Of a DNA stretch of 7,447 nt, positions 1 to 5,883 are shown in pieces (the stretch's first letter is position 1; each line of letters begins with the position of its first letter). This DNA comes from Candidatus Pacearchaeota archaeon (GTDB lineage: Archaea > Nanoarchaeota > Nanoarchaeia > Pacearchaeales > GW2011-AR1), in NCBI GenBank assembly GCA_002686195.1, contig NZAS01000067.1, positions 1 through 7,447 of the forward strand. The letters are read 5' to 3'. Both the position numbers and the translations under genes were made by a program. The notes under the pieces were generated by a model. It did no database searches. It was not told the DNA's origin and was given only the letters and a program-made list of their open reading frames with translations.

Positions 1-1
1 A

Positions 2-940
2 GGTTCTCTTGGAAAAGCACTTATAAAAAAGTTAAAAGAAATAAATTGTCAATTAATAGTTTATAGTAGAGATGAGGGTAAACAGGCCTTATCATTTGGC
101 AATGACCCAAGTATCATTAGAGTTATTGGTGATGTTAGAGATTTTAAGAAACTTGATGTTACAATGAAAAGACATAAACCAGATTATGTGATTCATACAG
201 GAGCGTTAAAAAGAATTAATGATTTGGAGTTTTATCCAGATGAATGTGTTAAAACTAATATATTAGGTTCGGAGAATGTAGCTATAGCATCAGAACATAA
301 TAAGATTAAAAAATGTATATTAATATCAACAGATAAAGCATGTCAACCAGTTAATGTATATGGTTCAAGTAAGTTTATAGCAGAAAGAATATTTACTAAT
401 TATGATTATAATTCTACATCCACTATATTTGCTTCAGTTAGATATGGTAATGTACTTGCTAGTAGAGGTTCTTTTATACCAATATGGATGGATTTATTGT
501 CTAATGGAGAGAATATTAAAGTAACTGATATAGATTGTACTAGATTTTTATTTACTTTAAACGATGCTGTTGATACAGTTTTGAATTCATTATATTTTGC
601 ACAAGGTGGTGAAGTTTTCATACCAAAAATAAATTCATTTAAAATGAAAAATGTAATTGAAGCGGTAAGAATAATTTCAAATTTAGATTTGATTCAATAT
701 GATGAAATTGGCATGAGACCTGGTGAAAAATTTCATGAAGATATGTTAGCTAAAACAGAATTGAAATTTACGATGCAACCATCGGATAAATTGTTATGTA
801 TTCTTCCACAATATACACATAAAAAACATATATATGATACAAAATACGAAGGATTAGAATTTAATTCTTCATTATATAATAATGATAATATAGATGATTT
901 AATTGATTTAATAAATCGAAGTATTAAGGAGGCTAAGTAG
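2..940 (+). CDS. Nucleotide-sugar 4,6-dehydratase, FlaA1/CapD/PseB type (5' end cut by window)
   Basis: Probable NAD(P)-dependent short-chain dehydrogenase that converts a UDP- or GDP-GlcNAc-type sugar to a 4-keto-6-deoxy intermediate, the usual first step to pseudaminic or legionaminic acid. The reading frame is open from base 2 and starts inside the Rossmann glycine motif (GSLGK), so only about 10-15 N-terminal residues are missing; the ATG at 164 is internal. Visible signatures are GDVRD, the HTGALKRI segment, STDKA followed by VYGSSK (the catalytic Asp-Lys and YxxxK pattern of this family), and MRPGEKFHEDM near the C-terminal third, which is typical of FlaA1/CapD/PseB proteins. The visible part has no membrane segment, so it is the soluble short form rather than a CapD-like membrane protein. 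The stop shares one base with the next GTG start. C5-inverting (PseB) and retaining (LegB) activity cannot be told apart here. Confidence 0.88.
   Translation, partial: GSLGKALIKKLKEINCQLIVYSRDEGKQALSFGNDPSIIRVIGDVRDFKKLDVTMKRHKPDYVIHTGALKRINDLEFYPDECVKTNILGSENVAIASEHNKIKKCILISTDKACQPVNVYGSSKFIAERIFTNYDYNSTSTIFASVRYGNVLASRGSFIPIWMDLLSNGENIKVTDIDCTRFLFTLNDAVDTVLNSLYFAQGGEVFIPKINSFKMKNVIEAVRIISNLDLIQYDEIGMRPGEKFHEDMLAKTELKFTMQPSDKLLCILPQYTHKKHIYDTKYEGLEFNSSLYNNDNIDDLIDLINRSIKEAK
926..932 (+). promoter_or_regulatory. Shine-Dalgarno site for the GTG start at 940
   Basis: AAGGAGG is a near-perfect match to the anti-Shine-Dalgarno sequence and sits 7 bases before the GTG at 940. It lies within the last codons of the dehydratase gene and fixes the non-ATG start of the aminotransferase. 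Confidence 0.8.
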
Positions 941-2196
941 TGAAAATAATACAAGAAAAATTATGGAGTAAAGCTGTTGAATTAATGCCTCGTGGCACAC
1001 AGACTATGAGTAAGTGCCCCGACCAATTTGTTGATGGTGTTTATCCAAAATTTGTAAGAAAAGCTAAAGGAGCATATCTATGGGATATTGATGGCAATAA
1101 ATATTTAGATTTTATGTGCGGTTTAGGTCCAATTATATTAGGATATAATCATAAGAGAACAAATGATGCTGTCATTAATCAGATTAAGGATGGTATAATA
1201 TTTTCATTACCAACTCTTTTAGAACAAAAATTAGCACAATTGATAGTTGACACAATTCCTTGTGCAGAACAAGTTAGATTTGCAAAGAATGGTACTGATG
1301 CTGATTTGGCTGCGGTTAGGATAGCTAGATCTTATACAAATAAAGAAAAAATTGTAAAATGTGGTTATCATGGATGGGGTGATTGGCATGGAATAACATT
1401 AAGACCTTATGGGATACCAAGCTCTTTAAAAGAAATTATTGACGAATTTGAATATAATAATTTAGATAGTTTAGAGAAATTATTAAATAAGGGTGATGTA
1501 GCTGGTGTCATAATGGAAGCACAAGCATTAACAGCACCTGAACCTGGATTTTTAGAAGGTGTTAGAGAATTATGTACTAAATATAAAGCTCTACTTATTT
1601 TTGATGAAGTAGTTACAGGCTATAGATGGTCTTTGGGTGGAGCACAAGAATATTATGGTGTAATTCCAGATTTATGTTGTATTGGAAAATCGATGGCGAA
1701 TGGAATGCCTATTAGTGCAATAGCTGGTAAGAAAAAATATATGCAAGAATTAAATTATATATTCTTTTCTATGACATTTGGTGGTGAATGTTTGTCGTTA
1801 GCTGCATCAATAGAAACAATAGAAGAATTAAAAGAAAAAGATTTTGGACATATATGGAAATTGGGTGATATGTTTGATAAAGGAATTAAAGAAAATGCTA
1901 AAAAATATGGATTGAATATTAATTTTGCTGGTAGTGCACCAAGACACAATTTGACATTTGATGAATCATATGAAGATCCAAATGGTATGAAAGCTTTGTT
2001 TTATCAAGAGATGGTTAAACAAGGTATATTGTTTTCTAATGTTTTATATATTCAGTTTTCTCATACAGAAACAGATATACAAGATACAATAAATTCTTCT
2101 GATAAAGCTTTTAAGTTTGTAAAGGATAATATTAATAATATAGAAAGTGTGTTGGAAGGTAAGAAATCTATTGATATATTTAGGAAAAATACATAA
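940..2196 (+). CDS. Class III PLP-dependent aminotransferase (glutamate-1-semialdehyde aminotransferase-like)
   Basis: A 418-residue fold-type I aminotransferase of class III, full length for the glutamate-1-semialdehyde aminotransferase branch. Visible hallmarks are DIDGNKYLDF (49-58), NGTDA (117-121) for phosphate binding, YHGWGDWH (143-150), FDEV (221-224) with the Asp that contacts the pyridine nitrogen, IGKSMANGMP (248-257) with K250 as the likely Schiff-base lysine, and TFGGE (279-283). All expected catalytic residues are present. The GTG start has a strong AAGGAGG site 7 bases upstream and overlaps the previous stop by one base. Being inside a sugar operon argues against a role in haem synthesis; it more likely aminates a keto or aldehyde sugar intermediate. 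In well-known pseudaminic and legionaminic pathways this step uses a DegT/PseC-type enzyme, so this may be a substitute or may act on another carbon. The substrate is unproven. Confidence 0.9.
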   Translation: MKIIQEKLWSKAVELMPRGTQTMSKCPDQFVDGVYPKFVRKAKGAYLWDIDGNKYLDFMCGLGPIILGYNHKRTNDAVINQIKDGIIFSLPTLLEQKLAQLIVDTIPCAEQVRFAKNGTDADLAAVRIARSYTNKEKIVKCGYHGWGDWHGITLRPYGIPSSLKEIIDEFEYNNLDSLEKLLNKGDVAGVIMEAQALTAPEPGFLEGVRELCTKYKALLIFDEVVTGYRWSLGGAQEYYGVIPDLCCIGKSMANGMPISAIAGKKKYMQELNYIFFSMTFGGECLSLAASIETIEELKEKDFGHIWKLGDMFDKGIKENAKKYGLNINFAGSAPRHNLTFDESYEDPNGMKALFYQEMVKQGILFSNVLYIQFSHTETDIQDTINSSDKAFKFVKDNINNIESVLEGKKSIDIFRKNT

Positions 2197-3038
2197 TGAA
2201 TGTAGTTTTGATGGGGTATGGTTCAATTGGTAAAAGACATACTAATAATTTGATTGAATTGGGTTGTATTGTTAGAACAATAGATATTGATGAAATAGAT
2301 AATGTTGATTATATATTAAAAGATAATAATTTTGATTTTGGACTTGTTTGCTCACCGAGTTATTTACATCTTGAACACATATTGAAGTTAGTAGAAAATG
2401 GGATAGATTTTTTTTGTGAAAAACCACTTTATTCAAAAAAGGATTTGGGGTTATTAAATAAAATTCGTATATTAGTTAATGAAAAATCTTTAATAAATAT
2501 GGTTGGTTGTAATCTTAGATTTAACTCAACAATAAAAAACTTTGATTTTTCAGATACTAAAAATATTAAAGTAGTTTTTGGTTATGATTTAAAAAAATGG
2601 CACAATGATGGAAAGCATTTAGAATCATATAGTGCAAATAAAAATATGGGTGGTGGTATTTTGTTAGATTCTATTCATGAATTTGATTACATATATAATT
2701 GGTTTGGGAAGATTAAACAGATAAGTGGAATTAAAAAGAAACTTGGGGATGTTACGGTTGATACAGAAGATACAGTTGATGCAGAAATTTTATTCGAGAG
2801 TGGTGTTATGGCAAATGTTCATCTTGATTATTTACAACCAAATTATACAAGGTATTTTGAAAAAATAGTTGATGATTGGGGAACAGAAATTTATAATATA
2901 AAACCAAATAATAAAATGTATATAGATGAGATGATATATTTTATAGATTGTGTTAAATCAAAGAAAAGATGTATGAACGATATAAATGAAGCTATATATT
3001 TAATTGATATGTTAGATAGTATAGGTTGGGAGTTATAA
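2196..3038 (+). CDS. Gfo/Idh/MocA-family sugar oxidoreductase
   Basis: A 280-residue NAD(P)-dependent oxidoreductase. The N-terminal Rossmann fold carries GYGSIG (7-12), and CEKPL (74-78) is the family's EKP motif, whose lysine normally acts in catalysis. The C-terminal half contains ESYSANKNMGGGILLDSIHE (143-162), with D158 and H161 in the usual substrate-site pattern. It is shorter than typical members of 330 or more residues. The ATG overlaps the aminotransferase stop by one base (TAATG), and a modest AGGA lies 10 bases upstream. Such enzymes oxidise or reduce, sometimes epimerise, sugar hydroxyls. Here it could provide a keto group for the aminotransferase to act on, or set a stereocentre of the precursor; this is inference from adjacency. 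An 8-base T run at 2408-2415 encodes Phe-Phe just before the EKP motif and is unremarkable at this AT content. Confidence 0.85.
   Translation: MNVVLMGYGSIGKRHTNNLIELGCIVRTIDIDEIDNVDYILKDNNFDFGLVCSPSYLHLEHILKLVENGIDFFCEKPLYSKKDLGLLNKIRILVNEKSLINMVGCNLRFNSTIKNFDFSDTKNIKVVFGYDLKKWHNDGKHLESYSANKNMGGGILLDSIHEFDYIYNWFGKIKQISGIKKKLGDVTVDTEDTVDAEILFESGVMANVHLDYLQPNYTRYFEKIVDDWGTEIYNIKPNNKMYIDEMIYFIDCVKSKKRCMNDINEAIYLIDMLDSIGWEL
3028..3032 (+). promoter_or_regulatory. Shine-Dalgarno site deciding the NeuB start
   Basis: GGGAG lies 5 bases before the ATG at 3038. The in-frame TTG at 3026 would add only four residues and has no such site upstream, so the ATG is preferred. Confidence 0.6.
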
Positions 3039-4036
3039 TGAAAAATACATTTATAACTGCAGAAGCTGGAGCTAATCATGATAGAAATGAATTTCAAGCT
3101 TTTAAGTTAATAGATGAAGCAGTTAGAGCTAAAGCTGATGCTGTAAAATTTCAGACTTATTCATCAGAAACATTATATTCTAAATATACTCCTGATTTTG
3201 CTGGATATAACAATATTACTAAACTAATAAAAGATATTGAATTACCAAGAAGTTGGCAAAAAACTTTAAAATCATATTGTGATGATAACGGTATAGAATT
3301 TATATCAACACCATTTGATGAAAAAGCTGTAGATGAATTATATGAGTTGGGAGTTAAAAGATTTAAGATAGCCGGATTTGAATGTACAGATCCAAGATTT
3401 GTAAAATATGTAGCGTCAACACAATTACCTCTTATAATTTCACTTGGTATAGGTACGAATTTAGATACGATGTTACAGATTAGGAATTGGATTTTAGAAG
3501 TAAATGATAATCCAAATATAACATTTCTTCATTGTAATAATGCATATCCAACACCATATAAAGATATAAATTTGGGGCATATGCAGAAAATGATGACATT
3601 TCCATTTGCTAGAATAGGATTATCAGACCATACTGAAGGTATATTAACACCACCAATAGCTGTATCTTTGGGAGCAGAAGTTATAGAAAAACATTATACT
3701 ATTGATAGAACTTTACCTGGACCAGATCATCCATTTGCTATAGAACCAGATGAATTAAAAGATATGGTGGATAACATTAGATTGGTTGAAACTATGATGG
3801 GAATAAAGGATACAAAATATACAAAGAGTGAAAAAGAATTTAGTATGGCAAGAAGGTCAGTTATTGTAATTGGAGATGTTAAAAAAGGTGATGTTATAAC
3901 AAAAGATAATGTAACAACTAAAAGACCTTTATTGGTGGATTCAATTCCAGCTGAAGATTATTATAATGTTTTAGGTAAACATTTTATTAAAGATTTAAGT
4001 GATGATATGATATTAATGAATGGTGATTTTGAATGA
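3038..4036 (+). CDS. neuB: Nonulosonic acid synthase (NeuB/LegI/PseI family)
   Basis: A 332-residue enzyme expected to condense phosphoenolpyruvate with a six-carbon N-acyl amino sugar to form a nine-carbon 2-keto-3-deoxy acid. The TIM-barrel part shows AEAGANH (8-14), AVKFQT (35-40), STPFD (90-94), KIAGFE (110-115), LHCNNAYPTP (164-173), GLSDHTEG (194-201) and IEKHYTIDRTLPGPDHP (216-232), covering the conserved residues for the metal, PEP and the sugar. The C-terminal antifreeze-like (SAF) domain is present from about residue 268 (ARRSV, then KKGDVIT), which normally caps the partner subunit's active site in a dimer. The ATG at 3038 overlaps the previous stop by one base and has GGGAG 5 bases upstream; a TTG at 3026 is less likely. 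KIAGFE and ISLGIGT recall PseI, while DRTLPGPDH recalls NeuB/LegI, so the exact sugar is open. Family assignment is very secure. Confidence 0.95.
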   Translation: MKNTFITAEAGANHDRNEFQAFKLIDEAVRAKADAVKFQTYSSETLYSKYTPDFAGYNNITKLIKDIELPRSWQKTLKSYCDDNGIEFISTPFDEKAVDELYELGVKRFKIAGFECTDPRFVKYVASTQLPLIISLGIGTNLDTMLQIRNWILEVNDNPNITFLHCNNAYPTPYKDINLGHMQKMMTFPFARIGLSDHTEGILTPPIAVSLGAEVIEKHYTIDRTLPGPDHPFAIEPDELKDMVDNIRLVETMMGIKDTKYTKSEKEFSMARRSVIVIGDVKKGDVITKDNVTTKRPLLVDSIPAEDYYNVLGKHFIKDLSDDMILMNGDFE

Positions 4037-4692
4037 AGATTGCTTTGGTTTCAAAGAAATCATTGTGGTCAGATTTAGTATATGAAAGATTAATAGAAAA
4101 ATTTGATTGTAGTTATTTTAATGATGATTCTTATGAAGATTTTTTAGTTCAAGCAGATTGGGTTTTCTTCTTTCATTGGTCTAAAATAGTTTCTGATGAA
4201 GTTTATAAAAACAATAAGTGTGTTGTTATACATACTGGAAATTTGCCTAAAGGTAGAGGTGGTAGTCCACTACAAAATCAAATATTGGATGGTATAGTAG
4301 AAACAAAAGTTAATGCAATAACAATGGAAGATGATGTGGATAGTGGAGATATTTATTGTTCATTACCATTAACATTACAAGGAACTATTACGGATATTTG
4401 GTTAAGCATAGCAGATAGGGCCTATGAGTTAATTAAAAATTGTGTTATTAATAATCCAAAACCAACAAAACAAGAAGGTGAAGTTCAACAATATAAGAGA
4501 AATAAAAACAATATGTTACCTATTGACTCTAACGATATAATTGATATACACAAATTTATTCAGATGTTGGATGGAGATACTTATCCTAGTGCATTTTTAA
4601 ATGTTGGTAATTATAGATTAGAGTTTTCGCGTAGTAAAATAGATGGTGATGAAATATTAAGTGATGTTAAGATAAGGAGAGTTAATGAGTAA
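4033..4692 (+). CDS. Sugar N-formyltransferase-like protein (PseJ-like)
   Basis: A 219-residue member of the formyl-tetrahydrofolate-dependent transferase superfamily, predicted to N-formylate an amino sugar. The core shows FFHWSKIV (46-53), IHTGNLPKGRGGSPLQNQ (66-83) and DDVDSGDIY (100-108). H67 and D103 align with the catalytic His and Asp of the superfamily. The Asn normally two residues before the His (N-x-H) is a valine here (V65). The GRGGSPLQN segment marks the branch found in nonulosonic acid loci rather than methionyl-tRNA formyltransferase, which is also much longer. The C-terminal part (about 154-200, with YKRNKNN and MLDGDTYPSAF) resembles the small accessory domain of that branch. 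The start overlaps the NeuB stop by 4 bases (ATGA). PseJ of Anoxybacillus formylates the 4-amino group of a pseudaminic acid precursor; the same role here is inferred from motifs and context. Confidence 0.8.
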   Translation: MKIALVSKKSLWSDLVYERLIEKFDCSYFNDDSYEDFLVQADWVFFFHWSKIVSDEVYKNNKCVVIHTGNLPKGRGGSPLQNQILDGIVETKVNAITMEDDVDSGDIYCSLPLTLQGTITDIWLSIADRAYELIKNCVINNPKPTKQEGEVQQYKRNKNNMLPIDSNDIIDIHKFIQMLDGDTYPSAFLNVGNYRLEFSRSKIDGDEILSDVKIRRVNE

Positions 4693-5332
4693 AAATATTT
4701 TAGTATTAGCAGCTCATCCTGATGATGAGACATTAGGTTGTGGTGCTACTATAGCTAGATTGTCTGATGAAGGACACAATATTCAACTTTTAACATTTAC
4801 AGATGGAGTTAGTTCAAGAGATACAGATGGTAACCGAAATAATGTTTTAGGTAAGGTTAAAAACATATTAGGATTGTCAAGTTACTCTTACGGAGACTTT
4901 CCTGATAACAAAATGGACTCTGTTCCTCTGTTAGATGTTTGTAAGTTTATTGAAAATAATGTTGACACCACACCTGATATCATATTTACTCACCATAGAG
5001 GTTGTTTAAATATAGACCATCAAATAGTTTATAAAGCCACGTTAACAGCTTTTAGACCTCAACTTGGAAATAATATAAAAATATTGTCTTACTATGTGCC
5101 ATCTTCAACTGATTATAATTCAATGAATTTTTTTCTTGGAAATGTGCACTATAATGTTGTATCTTATAAAGATATAAAATTAAAATGTTTAAAAGAATGT
5201 TATGACGAAGAAATGAGAGATTATCCACACACTCGAAGTTACGAGAATGTTGAAAATTTGATGAAAGTGTGGGGTTCAGAGGTTGGTTTGGAGTATGCAG
5301 AAAAATTTGAATTAGTTAGGGAGGTTTTATGA
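4685..5332 (+). CDS. PIG-L/LmbE-family de-N-acetylase
   Basis: A 215-residue zinc-dependent deacetylase. AHPDDE (10-15) is the family's metal-binding and catalytic motif, and NIDHQ (109-113) supplies the second Asp/His pair. GDFPDNKMD (70-78) and the C-terminal EYAEKFELVRE (203-213) match the branch often found in glycan operons. Length is normal and all core residues are present, so it should be active; the lack of a signal peptide places it in the cytoplasm. The gene overlaps the formyltransferase by 8 bases and has AGGAGA 4 bases before its ATG. It probably removes an N-acetyl group from a sugar precursor or from the finished acid, freeing an amine for the formyltransferase just upstream or the acetyltransferase just downstream. 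That coupling is inferred from gene order. Confidence 0.88.
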   Translation: MSKNILVLAAHPDDETLGCGATIARLSDEGHNIQLLTFTDGVSSRDTDGNRNNVLGKVKNILGLSSYSYGDFPDNKMDSVPLLDVCKFIENNVDTTPDIIFTHHRGCLNIDHQIVYKATLTAFRPQLGNNIKILSYYVPSSTDYNSMNFFLGNVHYNVVSYKDIKLKCLKECYDEEMRDYPHTRSYENVENLMKVWGSEVGLEYAEKFELVREVL

Positions 5333-5868
5333 TAATAGGTAAAAAAATAATATTAGAGGTGCCAGAAAAAAAACATTTACCCAAAATGTTAGAGTGGAGA
5401 AATAATCCTGAATTTAGACAATACTATAGAGAATATAGAGTTTTAACTTTGGAAGATAAGTACAAGTGGTGGAATGATAAAATACTAAACGATGATTCTT
5501 GGCAGTTTTTTGTGGTTAAACCACTCGATAAGGATATGATTATAGGTTCTATTGGTTTAACATATATTCATCCTATATATAAATCAGCCGAATTTTCTAT
5601 AACTATTGGTCATAAAGATTATAGAGGTGGTGGATATGGTTCGGATGCTTTAAGAACTATTATTAAATATGGTTTTGAACAATTAAATTTAAATAGAATT
5701 TGGTGTGAAGTTTATAGTAATAATGATGCTATTGATATTTATCGTCATATTGGTTTTAAGGATGAAGGGATATTAAGACAAACTGTTTTTAAAAATAGTG
5801 AGTATTTAGATTCATATGTTTTAGGTATGTTGAAGTCTGATTATGTAGAAATAAAAGAAAAATTTTAA
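5329..5868 (+). CDS. GNAT-family N-acyltransferase (RimJ/PseH-like)
   Basis: A 179-residue GNAT protein of the RimJ/RimL-like group. The acetyl-CoA pyrophosphate loop is seen as DYRGGGYGSDAL (about 97-108), followed by an LNRIWCEVYSNNDAI strand-and-helix segment and GFKDEG, the usual C-terminal signature. It starts with AGGGAGG (5318-5324) 4 bases upstream of an ATG that overlaps the previous stop (ATGA). A ribosomal-protein substrate is unlikely in this setting. Acylation of an amino group on the nonulosonic acid precursor, as PseH and LegH do, is the best guess. Its stop (TAATG) overlaps another ATG at 5868, which reads only a short frame in the present G9 state; see the G tract entry. Confidence 0.82.
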   Translation: MIIGKKIILEVPEKKHLPKMLEWRNNPEFRQYYREYRVLTLEDKYKWWNDKILNDDSWQFFVVKPLDKDMIIGSIGLTYIHPIYKSAEFSITIGHKDYRGGGYGSDALRTIIKYGFEQLNLNRIWCEVYSNNDAIDIYRHIGFKDEGILRQTVFKNSEYLDSYVLGMLKSDYVEIKEKF

Positions 5869-5869
5869 T

Positions 5870-5873
5870 GGAG
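5870..5873 (+). promoter_or_regulatory. Possible Shine-Dalgarno site for the ATG at 5884
   Basis: GGAG lies 10 bases before the ATG at 5884. It is the best candidate ribosome site in this junction and favours that start over the ATG at 5905, whose leader is the G run itself. Confidence 0.5.
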
Positions 5874-5883
5874 TTATCACAGA

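Noticed and set aside
164..166. ATG at 164 as the true start of the dehydratase
   Set aside because: The same frame is open back to base 2 and encodes the Rossmann glycine motif and GDVRD, which the family requires; the gene begins upstream of the window.
406..954. Minus-strand open frames opposite the dehydratase gene (406-621 and 733-954)
   Set aside because: They lie wholly or almost wholly opposite a gene with clear family motifs, have no convincing ribosome site and resemble no protein family.
940..2196. Haem-pathway glutamate-1-semialdehyde aminomutase (hemL)
   Set aside because: The fold matches, but the gene is translationally coupled within a sugar operon and no other haem gene is nearby.
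2408..2415. T8 run in the oxidoreductase gene as a second phase-variable tract
   Set aside because: Runs of 7-8 T or A are common in such AT-rich coding DNA, and the frame is intact with normal codons (Phe-Phe) before the EKP motif.
1755..3097. Minus-strand open frames at 1755-1949, 2044-2226 and 2891-3097
   Set aside because: They are shadows of the aminotransferase, oxidoreductase and NeuB genes; their Ile/Phe/Ser-rich content is what reversed AT-rich codons give.
4033..4692. Methionyl-tRNA formyltransferase (fmt)
   Set aside because: It is about 100 residues too short, carries the GRGGSPLQN motif of sugar formyltransferases and is not beside def or other translation genes.
5366..5373. 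A8 run early in the first GNAT gene as a contingency tract
   Set aside because: It encodes ordinary Glu-Lys-Lys codons, another A7 run lies close by at 5341-5347, and base composition explains both.
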